From Thermothelomyces thermophilus ATCC 42464 (taxonomy: Eukaryota > Ascomycota > Sordariomycetes > Sordariales > Chaetomiaceae), in the NCBI RefSeq assembly GCF_000226095.1, contig NC_016475.1:4464001-4528000 (forward strand): a stretch of DNA of 64,000 bases, given 5' to 3'. A program made the position numbers and the translations under genes. This document shows, one piece after another, positions 1 through 12,240 of the stretch. Under the pieces are notes generated by a model. That model saw nothing but the letters and a program-made list of their open reading frames with translations, was not told the origin of the DNA and ran no database searches. Every line of letters starts with the position of its first letter. The stretch's first letter is position 1.

Positions 1-2822
1 CTATAAGAGGTTAAGATATACCTTAGCCGTCTAAATAGATAGAGTAGTGTTAAGGGAGAAGAATCTACGATTATAGTTCTAGCATTTCTAGGGGTAATTA
101 GTAATAGCTAATAGGCTATCGTAACTAATAGGTTCTAGAGTAACTACCTTACTAGATAGTAAGGCTAGCTAGATTTAAAAGAGATTAAAATATCCTTTTA
201 GGCTCTAATCTATATACTCTCTACTAGCTAGAAGATCTAAATAAGTATACTTATATAGATATATATACTACTAACATTCTATTATAACTTTAAGGATCTA
301 AGGGGTAAAAAGGTACTTGCCCTAATCGATACTAGATCTAAGTATAATATAATTACCCTTAGCCTAGTATAGAAATACTATCTCTCTATATAGACGATAA
401 TAGTAATTTCCTAGGGTCTTTATAATAGTAGGCCGTTTACTAGGGAAACTATTAGTACGATTATCTTAGGGGCTGTCTCGATCTATAAGCATTTCTTTAT
501 TTTAGATAGAGATACTAATAGCTACTAAATTTCATTAGATATACCATTCATCTATAATATAAGCCTGACATTTAGCTATAATGCTAGCTATCTAGTCATA
601 GTAAACATTATCGCTAGGGATAAATTAATTAAAGCGTTGGTTATCTTAGACATTATAGCCAAAACGACATTCGAAAGAAAACATTAACTTATAAGGGATA
701 AACTTTAGCGTCTAGTCATGATAACTACCGCTACCCCTACCTTTGCTAACATTTAGGACGGTAAAATTCTACTTAGATTTCTCGATAATTAGGCTAGTAA
801 AGCCATTTTTAATATAGTACTAAGGATTTCTTACCTACCTCTTATCGATATACTTGCTAAAATTTCAATATATTATCTTATAGGATAGGATATTAATACC
901 TTAAAACGTAGATACTAGAAGACAGAGGGCGAAACGGAGGTACCTAGCTATCTAGATAGATAGAAAACGCTTAGAAAACTTACGTTAGAGGTTAGAAAAG
1001 ACTTATAAGAGGTATAGACATTTACTATATAGAAGTCTATAGCTAGAAAAGTCTACCCTATAGATATAGCCATTAGTAATGGTTTGGTACCTAATAGTGA
1101 CCCTAACTAGTAGGAGTAGCACTTAGGGGAAGCTATTAAGAAGATAAAGTTTAGGTTAGAGTAGGATGGCCTTATTACATTATAGTTTTCAGATCTAGAG
1201 CCTAGGATACGGCTTATGGCTAAACGGCTTAATACGTTACTTATATCTATAGGAAGCTTTCTATCTAACCAGGAGAAGGAACTCTTTATATAGGTCCTAT
1301 AGAATAGGGAGGCTATACTAGTATAGGATTTCACTAAGTATAGGCAGATTTACCCTAATATTGTCCCTCCTTAGGTTATCTAGACCATTCCCTATATAGC
1401 ATAGTAATCAAAGAGCATCCCTATCCTAAAGCCGTTAATGCCAAAGGTTATTAACCTCCTAAAGTAGCAGATCTAGTATAAGATCATTAAGCTTAGCTAT
1501 AGAAGCTACTATAATAACTAGTTCCTAGTACTTAAAAAGGACGGCGGTCTCTAACCGATCAATAACGCCTAGAACGCCAACGCTATAACTATATAGGATA
1601 CATTTATACCACCGGCTATAAAGAAATTTAGTAAGGACTTTAGTAGTTATAAAGTTATCTCTCTCTTAGATCTCTTCTCTAGGTACGACCAAGTTAGCCT
1701 TAACGAATGGAGCTAGGACCTTACTACCTTCTAAATACCTATCGGTCTCTTCTAGATATATACCCTCCCTATAGGCAGAACGAACTCTATTACCTAGTTT
1801 TAACGAGCAATGACCTAGATCTTCTAGAACTTAATTCCGGATATCTGCCGCGTTTACCTGGATAATATCCATATAAAGGGACTATAGTCTGACTATAATA
1901 GGGAAGAAGTTATCTATAGGTTACGGAAGTTTATAGTTAAATACCTTTAAAACGTCAACGTAGTCTTCCTAAACGCTAAGCTTACCAGAGCTACTATCGC
2001 GGCTAGAAAATCCTAGTAGTGCCGGCTATAAGTAATGTTGCTTGGCTACCTCTATATACCTAAAGGGCGACTACCTAATAATACTAAAGTTACGAAAATT
2101 CTTAAGTAGACTTCCTATTCGGATTTAAAGGATGTTTATACCTTCCTAGGGATCGTTAGCTACTACCGGATCTAGATAGAGCACTTTGCTACGATTGCTC
2201 GGCCGTTATACGACCTAATAAAGAAGAATGCCTATTAGGAATAGGGCCCTACTTAATAGCAGGCTATAAAGGAACTCTAAACCCGAATAACCACTGCCCT
2301 AGTCCTTATACCACTTGTTTTCGATAACCTTAGATATAGTCAGATATACCTAATGACCGACGTAAGTCTTTTCGGTTAGGGAGGAGTCATTAAATAAGTT
2401 AGCCCTGACAAGAAAAGGCACCTATACTAATTCAAGAGTAAGATATAGTCTAAGGTAAAGAAGCGGTACGACTTTACTAAACGAGAGCTCTAAGGACTAC
2501 TTTTCCTATTAAAACGATTCCAATAGTACCTCTTTAGCGTTTACTTTATCGTAGAAACGGATACTCTTGTCCTAGTTTACTAGTTAAACAGCGTAACTAG
2601 TAATATACCTAGAGCCTTAATAATATAGTAGATCGTATAGATTCGGCTATTTAACTTTAAGGTCAAATATATTCTAGGTTCTAAAAATGCTATTACTAAT
2701 AGGCTTTTACAAAAGCCTCCTAGTCCGTCTAACTAGATAGAGAAAGCGAACAAGGAGGATATTAATGATTAGGTTAACATGTAAATCTATACTAATAGCG
2801 TTAGTAATCCTCCTAAACCTAT
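1..2822 (+). pseudogene. TE-A1 gag-pol remnant, part 1: protease, reverse transcriptase, RNase H
   Basis: This is the first visible part of the TE-A polyprotein. A retroviral-type aspartic protease is seen at about 313-370, with the Asp-Thr-Gly-Ser signature at 328-339 where Gly has become Arg. Reverse transcriptase follows at about 1490-2140, with the catalytic YLDD motif at 1855-1866 where the second Asp reads Asn. A tether and RNase H region runs to about 2700. The protease and YLDD codons are 514 codons apart in one frame without an indel. Many in-frame TAG/TAA codons lie where CAG, CAA or TGG are expected, so the copy is dead. The frame is interrupted at 2822 by TE-D1 and resumes at 10317; the joined frame stays open, apart from RIP-type stops, to the terminator at 11890. 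No chromodomain was seen in this family. Confidence 0.85.
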
Positions 2823-3240
2823 TATAACGAACCCAACTTAGACTTCTTCTAAAAGGGTTCAGACGAAGGTAGATTGAGCGGGACAAGCAGGCAGGTCGTC
2901 TAAGGGATTTGGTAAAGCCAAAGGGTTCACAATAACACTAGAGTTATCTCTCACAGTAATCAGCAATGCTTGATATAAGTACTGTAATTATGATTATTAC
3001 CACTAGTAAACTCTCAGAGTCTACCATAACGAGTGACTATCTATATATATATATAATCCTAGTGATTACTCCTAATCACGGTGATCGTAAGTGATCGTAT
3101 AGTGGTAATCACCCTAATCGCTAGTGAGCGTAGTAATCACTATGCTTCCTATATTATAATTAGTCCTTTCGTTCCTTCGGCTTGATTGGTCCGTTTGTGC
3201 CGGCGGCCTAGGCGGCATCTGTATATATATTTCTGTGATA
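2823..3240 (-). repeat. TE-D1 3' LTR (left)
   Basis: This is the 418-bp partner of 9894-10311. The termini read TATAAC and GTGATA here, from ancestral TGTGAC and GTGACA, because of RIP-type changes. It is the 3' LTR because the element's genes run on the minus strand. Confidence 0.92.
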
Positions 3241-3369
3241 CGATGCCCTCCCTCCGAGGCTTTCGACCTGAAAGCCCTCTTTTAGGCCGTCTCAAATAGC
3301 GCTAACATCCCTTACGTTCCTTATATGTGTTTTCCTCCTTAGCCTTTGTTGTCCTTTGTACTGTCAATT

Positions 3370-3980
3370 ATGCTATCTAACGCGTGTAGGTCCCTAGCGT
3401 CTATTCGTTATAAGCGTTTAGCTTAGTTTATTTCCGATCACGGGTTCGTAGTAATGGCGTATTCCTATTATCTAGAGTACAACCAAGTATACAAGATAAT
3501 TGAAAAATCTCGTCGCTACAAGGCTTGCGTACGTCAGGGTCGTGCTTGCAATAGTTCCGGCGTTCTAGTTTCTTCTTATAAGTTCCTGTTTTCTTGCGAG
3601 GGCACGTCTCTAATCGTAACGTAGTAGATCGTATCATACGCGAGCAACGTCATTTAAAGGCTAAAGAGAAAGAAGCCGAAGCCTTGCTACGCAAATATTA
3701 ACGTAAAGCTTCTAAGGCGTTAGCCTGTCTAACTCGGGTTCGTAAATAACGAGAGTTCCTAATAGAGAAGGGGGCAGACATAGTTATATAGGGTTTGTCG
3801 AATCTAGACGAATTGGAGGCGGTGGAATATTAGGAATTAGGGGCCGTCGTGTAACTTAATAGTGGTGTCAACATTATTGACTAGGGCGCTATTTTTAGTT
3901 CTATCCTAGGTTTGCCTTTAGCCGATCTAGGTTCTATTAATAGAACTATTCTAGTTTCTTAGGGCAATTTAAGTTCTTAA
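3370..3980 (+). pseudogene. TE-D1 antisense zinc-cluster/coiled-coil gene, RIPed
   Basis: This gene lies between pol and the 3' LTR on the strand opposite gag-pol, like 41210-41866 in TE-D2. The ATG at 3370 is conserved. The first of six expected Cys codons starts at 3460, exactly 90 nt from the ATG as in TE-D2. The six codons start at 3460, 3469, 3490, 3517, 3526 and 3547. Four now read TAT/TAC (RIP of TGT/TGC) and two remain TGC, giving the ancestral spacing C-X2-C-X6-C-X8-C-X2-C-X6-C. A 47-nt intron is inferred at 3578-3624, with the 5' GT mutated to AT, a CTAAT branch site at 3610-3614 and an AG end. The exons total 564 nt, or 187 residues. The second exon encodes a charged helical region and a tail similar to TE-D2. 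Between the Cys residues most positions differ from TE-D2, which argues for selection on the cysteines. Function is inferred only from the motif. Confidence 0.75.
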
Positions 3981-6900
3981 CTAGTTCCTATAAGTTATCT
4001 TCTAGTTTAAAATCGAGCTATTTAACTAGGTACTATAGTTCCCTATTAATGATATATAAATCTAGAATTTCTTCGACGTCCTATTCTTCTTTCTTATCTT
4101 CTACTTCGATATATATAGCAACCTTGGCGTTTTTTAGTACTAGTTCGAGAAGCGAAATATGAAAAATATCTGTCTATAGTTATATAGATAACGGTAACGA
4201 TAGTCAGTAGTTAGATATCGAAATTCGTTCTTTAATAACAAAGGGTCCGACCTTCTTAAAGTCTAGCTTCGTGCTTAGTTATTTGGTTTGTAGGTTTCGT
4301 GTAATTAGGTAGACTTTGTCTCCCTTCTCTAGGCAAGGTCCCTCGAGCCTATATTTGTCGTAGTAGTTTTTCATTTTGGTCCTGACAAACTCGAGTTCCT
4401 TTTTAAGCTTCTTATATAGTACGTACATTTGTTCTGCTTTGACTGCTGCTCTCGGCACTATGACCTCTAGTCCTTGCCTAAGGTCTGCTTTATATCTGTA
4501 GTTCGTAAAGAACGGTGTAACTTTAGTCGTTTCCGTTAGTGTCGTGTTATAAGCGAGTTGTACTATTAGTAATAGTATAACCTAGTCGTCTTGCTAGTAG
4601 TTAACGTAAGAGTAGAGGTACTACTTAACAACTTAGTTTAGTCGCTCCGTTTGTCTGTCGGTCTGTAGGTAATATGCCGTTAATAGCTTGCTATTAATGC
4701 CTAATTGTTACATTAACGCTTACTAGAACTTCGATACGAACTTGGTATCTCTGTCGGTGATCTATTCTTATGGCCAAGCGTACACTGATGTAACTTGCCA
4801 ATAGATTATATCTACCAGCTGTTTAGCTATCTAGGACTCCTTGTAGGGAAAGAAGTATGCCTATTTAGTCAGGCGATCTACTATAGTAAGAATACTATCA
4901 TAGATTACTCCTGTGGCTGTGTCCTTAGATTCTAGCAGCTTCGTAATAAAGTCTATTATAACCAAGCTCTATAGTTTATCAGCTATTAGTAATGGCTAAA
5001 GTAGCCTATACGGCTTATATCGTATCGTTTTGCTTCGATTGCAGATGTCGTAGCTCCGTATGACTTCCTTAACTCGTACCGTTAACTATAGAAAGTCATA
5101 GTGTCTCTTAACTTATATAATAGTCTTTATAACTCCTTTATATCCTCTAAGTTTTGACTTATAGAGTTCTCGAATCATTTGTAGCTATTGGTCTTTGTCG
5201 TAGATATACGCTTTACCTTGGTACTAGAGTTTCCTATCTTTTTCTTCTACTCCGTTAGGTACTACTAGTCCGGGTGCTGCTTAATACTATGCCTTGTTAA
5301 TCCTTTCTTCTTAAAAGATTACGTAGTATTCTAGGAACGAGTCAAGTAGATCATCTTCTACGGGTGTCTACGTTTCGTGATGTAGCGTTCTATCTGTTCG
5401 TTCCTTGAATAACGGTGGCGTTGTTTCCGTTCGTCCTTCTATGTGATCCGTTTGTCGGCTTAAGATGTCCGCTCGTATGTTCTCTTTGCCCTTCTTATAG
5501 TGGATCTCAAAGTTAAATTCTGTAAGGAATTCTACCTATTGTATTTGTCGTCTGTTAAGCTCTTTTGTCGATATAAAGTATCGTAAGTTCTTGTAATCTG
5601 TATACACTTGTACTAGTTTAATAGTGCCGCTAAGGTATAGTCGCTATTCCTTGAACGCTTCGACAATTGTAAATAGTTCCTTATTATAGATCGGATAATT
5701 GAGACGTAGTCTATTAAGCTTCTTTGAAAAGAAGGCTACAAGATATAGCTTCCCTTGTTCATCTCGTTATCCTAATTATCCTCTGATGGCGTAGTCTAAA
5801 GCGTCTGTTTCCACCTCGAATGGCTTCTTAGGGTCTAGTAGTACTAGTACTAGATTTTTGATAATAGCGTCGTAGATCTGTATAAATGCTTGCTTGTATC
5901 GCTCTTCCTATTGGAATTTAGCATTCTTCTTAGTAAGTTTATACAAAGGTCGTATAATTGCTCTAAAGTTTCTAATAAACATTTGGTAAAAGTTTATAAA
6001 TCCGATGAAACTTTATACTTCCGTAACTGACGTCGGTTATAGCTAATTCTTGATAGCTTTAACCTTTGAGGGTTCTATCCGGATTTGTCCTAGGGATATT
6101 TTGTATCCTAAAAAGACTGTCTTCCTAATATGGAATTCGCTCTTTTCCTTGTTAACTAATAGCTTGTACGTGTATAACGTATCTAGCACTGCTTTTATAT
6201 ACTTCCGGTGTTTATCTATCGTCTTAGAGAAGATAAGTATATTATCGAGATAATATACTACAAATTTGTCAAGGAAGGGTCGGATAGCTTGATCAATTAG
6301 GGCTTAGAACGTTACTAGCGCGTTCGTAAGTCCGAATGGCATGACGAGGTACTTATAGTGGCTATAGGGTATCCTAAAGGCTGTTTTCCACTTATCGCCT
6401 TCTTTGATCTATATATAGTTATAGGCCGATGGCAAGTCAAGACGTGTAAAATATTAGGCTCCTGCTAACTAATCTTGGAGCTATAAGATCAGTGGTAACA
6501 GGTATCGGTTTTTTATAGTCTATTCGTTAAGTTGCCAATAGTCGACATATAACTATAGCTTTCTGTCTTTCTTAGGTATAAATAGGATTAGGTAGCCTAC
6601 TAGCGATGTCGACAGGCAAATATATCCTCTTCGAAGGTCCTCCTCCAAATATCGCTTAAGTTCTTCGTTCTATATCTAGCTTGTATAGTAAATCTTAAAG
6701 AACTTTAGTCGTGCTCCTTCTTTGAGCTTAATCTTGTAATCCTATAGGCTGTGTTCTAGTAATCCTTCTAGATACTTCGGTTCGAATGCTAGGTATCCTT
6801 CGTATTCCTTTGGTACTTCCCTAGTCTTGTCTCGTTTCTCGGTTTTCTGATAGTATATAAACTTGGTTCCGTCTATAGCGATGTTGGCGATTTCTCCTGT

Positions 6901-7647
6901 CTTAACCTACTACTCCAATTACAGTGCTCCGCATTTATTAACGGAGAGAACAGCTATCAGCAATTTGGCTCGTTCCTCCTATTACGATATCGATATCGTT
7001 ATGCTGCCTCTTCTAGAGTCTGTAATGGTCTGCCTGCTACTGTCCGTCTCTTACGGTGGATCTGTAGGACATGCCTTCCCTTAAGTATCGTCTACTTGCG
7101 ATCCTTATATACTCCCTATCTTGCTAGTTAAATACGACTCCGTTTGGGGTTATAGGTGGCTACTATTCTTCTAGCTAATGTCTAGGTCATAATCTTCATA
7201 CTATAATAACCCTAATATTATGTCTTTATCGTTACCTATGTCTATAATGCTAAATATGACTACTATAGTCTTCCTTACCATAGTAATATTAATCAGTTTA
7301 GTCTCTCTACGTACCTATTATATCGGAAATGGCCCTTTGACTATGCTATACTTCTGCTTTATTCTCTAGGGTATCTATAGCTGATTTATAAGTATCGGCA
7401 AGATTAGGTTTATCTCTGCTCTACTATCTACTAGTATAAGCATTTCGTGCTGTTTCTATTGTGCTATTATCTATAGTCACTTGTCTTGCCGTCGTCGTCC
7501 AAAGATTGCGGCGATTTCCTATGTTTCTGCTAGGAGGTCTTAGTATAGTAGTCTCTTATGCTAGTTCCTCTTATATTATACTACCACTTGTTACTATATA
7601 GGCGTTAATGGTTTCTAGGCCCCTCGAAGGGCCCTAACCTGTTTCCT
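3856..7647 (-). pseudogene. TE-D1 pol remnant (protease, RT, RNase H, integrase, chromodomain)
   Basis: This frame is the homologue of the intact TE-D2 pol and exactly 3792 nt long from the frameshift site (7641-7647, now reading CTAGGAAAC where TE-D2 has CTGGGAAAC) to the stop at 3856-3858. The order of domains is the same: protease, reverse transcriptase, RNase H, HHCC plus DD35E integrase and a C-terminal chromodomain. Very many premature stops and missense changes of the RIP type inactivate it. No length change relative to TE-D2 was detected, so the copy was silenced by point mutation only. Confidence 0.88.
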
Positions 7648-9866
7648 AGGTTAGTGCTAACCTCTTCGGTTATTTAGCTAATAGCGGCTTTATTAATCGT
7701 GCTTATTTCTGTAAGCCATTAGGTGCTTGCGGCTTCCTACCATTAAGTCCGTTCTGCTTTTCGTCGTATATACTATAGCTTTATCTAAAGCTCTCGAACT
7801 CGCGATTTCTTTTCGTCTGCGTGATAGAGGTAATCGTTGCTCTAATACGAGTCCTATATGTCTTGTCCCATTCCGTAGTACCTAGGCTAGGCTCGTCTTA
7901 GAACTATCATAATGCCTTCTAGATTACGGGCTTCGATCTTCTAAAGCAATTCGGCCGCTCTGTTTCCTATATTGTAGACTTATTCTATAGGGTAGAGGCT
8001 TCTATCCACATTTCTTTGTTAGGTTGGCTAGTAATTGTTTTCAAATTTGTCGCGGAAGTAATATCGGCATTTATATACTACACATTAGAACCAAGGCACT
8101 TGTATATATGCCTCGTGTCAAGGATATAGTTATATAGCATTGCCTAGAAGGTATTAGAATTCTTTCCCAAATCCTTCCCACTATACGTAGACCGTAGGTA
8201 CTCTAATACTAAGATAGGAGTGTTTCTTCTAGTAGCTTTCCTACATATATTTATCTTTTCCGCGGTTTACATATATAAACTAGTATTCTAAGTTCCGTAC
8301 GTCGTTACTAAGTTACTAGTTATTAAGATACTTAGTATAGCTATCGGGTCTATTATATATTATAGGCTGTTCTCCTTTAATAGTTCCTACGATACGTCGG
8401 AGTTCCCTTATCTCGTCTCTTATCTTATCGCTCTACTAGGTAAGTCAAGTCAAGTATCTATCCCGTTTATATAGTTCCATGTTAAGTTAGAAAACTTTAT
8501 TACGGTACTATTTGATTTGTTCCTAGAGGAATAGAATATTAGGTCCGGGTCTTTCGATTCCTTAGGTATCGGTTGTCTACGATCTATCCTACCTCTATAT
8601 AACTATAAAACCCCATTGCCTTAAGGCTAGGAGAATCGAAATTAGCGGTACATACTCTCCTACTATATCCCATTTGGCAAGACCTGTCTCTAGGTCTATA
8701 GTGACCAATTCGGAGTACGGTGCTTGTTCGTCTTTACCGTCGCCATCGTGTCCGAGACTGTCCGTGTCACTATCCCTGTCTTCGTAGCTTGTAGCCGCTA
8801 CTTTGATGACATCCTTAGTAGTTTCGTTGATAACCGTAATTTCCTTTCTAGGGACTAGTTTCCATTCTTTCTTTGGGCTCCGATATTCTCGCTTATAGTG
8901 CCCTTTCTTTCTATAGTTATAGTAGGTAATATTAGACTTGTCTTTGGTTATCTTCTTCTAGTCCTGCTTCTATACTATATCTATATCTATAGCTCTGGGG
9001 TATGTCCTGTATAAGGTACTAATGTACGCTCGCTTTTTCTTGTTATTAGCCTTAACTATAGTTCTGTTTATTTGACCTTGTTTCTACTGCTCCTATATAT
9101 AGAGTTGATTATCGATTCTAATGGCCTATATAATATATTTGTCTAGAGTCTTAGGCCGATCGTACTTATATAGCTTGTCTTTAACTTTTTCCTTTAAGCT
9201 ATTATAGAATAATTATATTAACGCTTTATCATTAAGCCAAGACTTAAACATATCCTATCTAAACTATATAATATAGGAAGCTATTAACTTAGTCTGTCAG
9301 AGATTAGCGAGTCTTTCTTATATATAAATCTTCTCGTCTTTATCGCTAAAAACCTTCTAAAGCTCTTCTTCGAAACGGTCATAGGATCGAAAGACTGCCT
9401 ACGTAAACGCGTCTCAGTCGTCTTCGTCTTCCTTAGTGAGGTAGTCGTTCTACATAGGCTTAAACCATCTGAGTGCCTTGCCCTCTAGTCTCGTGGCTAC
9501 GTAGAGAACTTTAGCTTTGTCGTCCGGAAACTTGTTATCATTAAGCTAGAGGTAAGATCGGAGGTTTATTAGGAATCTTACAAGATCTTCCTTAGTTTCT
9601 CCGTATTTGCTAGGTAGTTCGATCTTAATACGGCTCGCTTTAGTAGTCTCAAGCGCCTTGATTTTGGCGTAGGCCTCGTTAACTAGTTTCTATAAGTACT
9701 TTTCGCTGTTCTCGAGTTCCTTAATTCGGGCTTAAGTAGCCTTATCTCTCTAGTCTAACTCCTAGATCTACTACTAGAGTTAACTAAGCTAAGCAAGCAA
9801 CTATTCGGCCGTAACGTTAGTAGCTATATCGATGTCGAGGTCAAAGTTACCTCTATTCTAAACTAT
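7605..9866 (-). pseudogene. TE-D1 gag remnant
   Basis: This frame is the homologue of the 753-codon TE-D2 gag and has the same length, 2262 nt from the initiator position (the CAT on the plus strand now reads TAT at 9864-9866) to the TAA at 7605-7607. Capsid-like, zinc-knuckle and long C-terminal regions are recognisable by alignment to TE-D2, but many CAG/TGG codons have become stops. It ends in the overlap with pol, where the GC-rich frameshift hairpin is still partly visible near 7620-7634. Confidence 0.85.
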
Positions 9867-9880
9867 AATAAAACAAAGGG

Positions 9881-9891
9881 AGTAGTAACAA
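9881..9891 (-). other. TE-D1 primer-binding site, self-priming type
   Basis: The plus-strand text AGTAGTAACAA lies 2 nt inside the 5' LTR edge. Its reverse complement occurs in the LTR at 10065-10075 (TTGTTACTACT). This is the same relation as in TE-D2 with one RIP-type change in each partner, so the pairing has been kept in this subfamily too. Confidence 0.6.
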
Positions 9892-9893
9892 TA

Positions 9894-10311
9894 TATAACA
9901 AACCTAACTCAGACTTCTTCTGAAAGGGTTCAGACGAAGGTAGATTGAGCGGGACAAGTAGGCAGGTCGTCTAAGGGATTCGGTAAAGCCAAAGGGTTTA
10001 TAACAACACTAGAGTTATCTCTTATAGTAATTAGCAATGCTTAATATAAGTACTGTGATTATAATTGTTACTACTAGTGAACTCTTAGAGTCTACTATAA
10101 CGAGTGACTATCTATATGTATATATAATCCTAGTGATCACTCCTGATCATGGTGATCGTGAGTGATCGCATAGTGGTGATCACCCTGATCGCTGGTGAGC
10201 GTAATGATTACTGTGCTTCCTATGTTGTAATTGGTCCTTTCGTTCCTTTGGCTTGATTGGTCCGTTTGTGCTGGTGGCCTAGGCGGCATCTGCATGTATA
10301 TTTCCGTGACA
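9894..10311 (-). repeat. TE-D1 5' LTR (right)
   Basis: This LTR is 418 bp, identical in length to the left LTR and ends in CGTGACA at 10305-10311. Towards gag it resembles the TE-D2 LTR, but towards the outer end (U3) it is unrelated except for repeated GGTGAT-like motifs. Confidence 0.92.
10134..10190. promoter_or_regulatory. Array of six TGATC motifs in the TE-D1 U3
   Basis: TGATC begins at 10134, 10144, 10153, 10163, 10177 and 10186, mostly about one helical turn apart; some are palindromic TGATCA or GGTGATCACC. The array lies in the upstream region of the 5' LTR, where enhancer sites are expected. The left LTR carries the same region, more RIPed, near 3060-3125. The binding protein is unknown. 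Confidence 0.5.
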
Positions 10312-10316
10312 CCTAT

Positions 10317-11892
10317 AGACCCGAACCTTAAGGAAAGATACTCTAAACACTCTAGAGCTATTGTATAGTATTTAGCCACTTTAGAAGAACCTATAGCCAT
10401 CTGACTATACTAGTAGAGACGTCTATTTAAGAAGGAAGCGCTTAAATACTTAGTAGACAAGGGCTATCTGTTCCTTTAGCTAGTAAACGATACCTAGAAC
10501 CTTTATTATATAGTAGATACCCTAGAAGAAAGGCAACAGATTTTCTAAGCCTGCTATGATAAGATAGGCTATAAGGGTAGAGAAGCTACCTACTAGAGGG
10601 TTACTAACTACTATTACTAGAAGGGAATGTACGCTGACATGGTAAAATAGATTTATACCTGCCTAGAGTATTAGGCGTAGGATGCCAAAAGATTTAAAGA
10701 AGTACATTTATATTCGGAACCTTCTCTAATCCTATTTATAAAATAGCACTTAGATATCTAGTTTATACCCTCTAACCAGAGGGGGAAGCCCTATTTCCTC
10801 CTTAAAGCATGTAACGATCTCTTAGGATTTGTAGAAGCCGAAGTCCTATATAATAAGTCAGCTAGAGTGGTAAAGAATTTTATTAACCGTAACATTCTCC
10901 TTTGTTAGGGACTCTTAATAGTTATAGTCGTTAATAGGGGATCTAAATTTAAAGGGGAAGCGAAAGCTATCCTAGAGGAACTAAGGGTAAAATGTATTAT
11001 CATTTCTCCCTATAACTCTAGGGCTAATAGAGTTAGTAAGGCTAGGTATATACCTATTATAGCTACTCTAGCAAAGATAATTATAGGGACTAGAAAGAAC
11101 TAGTAATAGCTTTTTCCCTATATCCTATATACTAACCGTACTACCGTTCGAAATAGCTATAGCTGCTTACCCTTTAACCTTATCTATAACTATAATCCTA
11201 TTAGCCTAATTAAAAACGATGTCCCTACCTAGTAAATTCTTTATTAGGACTCTATAGCCGTCCGACTAGACAGGGAAAATCAAATAGAAGCCTATCTATA
11301 ATTACTAGAACTCTATATTAAGGTATTGCTTAATATAGAATTTGATCTAGAAGTTACCGCTGAAAAAGTTACTAAAGCCAGATAAAAAATGGCTAAATAC
11401 CAAAACGAAGCCTATAGTTATAAATTTAGAGCTAAGAATGCCTAAGTCAAAGTAGGCGATCTTGTTCTAGTTTACAACAAAGTTCGGTAGATCGATATAA
11501 GTTCGTTTCGAAAACTCTAGTATCGGTAGTATAGCCTATACCAAGTCTAGGAAGTTAGGAACAGGAATACCTACTACCTAGAGACTCTTAACGGTATGAC
11601 TATATAGATACTATATACCGCGAATTACGTTAAGTTTTTTAAGTAGGATAGAGTTTGGCTTAAAGCCGATAGATCTGACGGTTTTCTAGGCAAGTAGAAC
11701 CCCTAGAATTAGGGAGTAGGTTCTTCGCCACCGGAAGCGCTTAAAGAGGTAGTAGTAGAAGAGGAAGCTCCCGGATAAACTAGGTAACTATAACTAAGCG
11801 ACCGACTTATTAGATCTAAAGCCCGAGAGTAACAACGACAACGGTAGGAGCTTATAGTCAAACTAACTAGAGGGAAACCACCTAGATTCTAA
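10317..11892 (+). pseudogene. TE-A1 gag-pol remnant, part 2: integrase and C-terminus
   Basis: This is the continuation of 1-2822 after the TE-D1 insertion. Counting codons from the protease Val at 313, skipping TE-D1 and one target duplication, gives exactly 1361 codons to the TAA at 11890-11892, so the frame was intact when TE-D1 arrived. An HHCC-type zinc region is at about 10550-10680 (several His/Cys codons now Tyr) and integrase core blocks follow, including the second Asp and the Glu region near 11030 (Glu codon now Lys). A basic Gln/Arg-rich tail ends the protein. No chromodomain is visible, unlike TE-C and TE-D. Confidence 0.82.
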
Positions 11893-12240
11893 TGTTTACG
11901 TTATTAATAGAAATACAAGTTAACCCCTTTGATTTTACTTCTATTTATTCTTTATTGCCGTACCCCTATTTACCCCTTTTTTACACTGCCTTTACCCCCT
12001 TTTCCTAATCCCTTAATTCCCTAGTTCCCTACCTATATCTGTTGTTTACCCTATTTATACGCTGCCTATTAATCCCGAACCGTACTCTCTAAATCCGCTG
12101 AAATCTAAGAGCCCTTCTTCTACGTTACTAGCTAGACATTCTTTGGCTAGCTATTAAGGTCAAATTTAGCCTGACCTATAAGCCAAGGGTTAGGATCTTA
12201 GGAACCACTGTTAACTATATCTTCCCATAAGCACTTCTTA
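11893..12240. other. TE-A1 spacer between pol stop and antisense frame
   Basis: This stretch is AT- and pyrimidine-rich with runs of CCCCTTTT type. I see no coding potential in it. The tails of pol (from the left) and of the antisense frame (from the right) converge here, so it could hold both terminators. Confidence 0.5.

Larger units (their letters stand above)
2823..10311 (-). mobile_element. TE-D1: complete but heavily RIPed chromovirus-type LTR retrotransposon
   Basis: The element is 7489 bp long, bounded by two 418-bp LTRs and flanked by the 5-bp duplication CCTAT (2818-2822 and 10312-10316). It is inserted in the pol gene of TE-A1 between the RNase H and integrase regions. Gag, pol and the antisense zinc-cluster gene align end to end with TE-D2, with gag and pol of exactly the same length (2262 and 3792 nt), so inactivation came by point mutation rather than indels. 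Its LTR upstream region (U3) and its antisense gene differ clearly from TE-D2 and TE-D3, so it is a separate subfamily. Confidence 0.95.

Noticed and set aside
10137-10400. 87-codon minus-strand frame across the TE-D1 LTR edge
   Set aside because: It crosses the LTR boundary and target duplication into TE-A1 and is not kept in other copies; chance frame.
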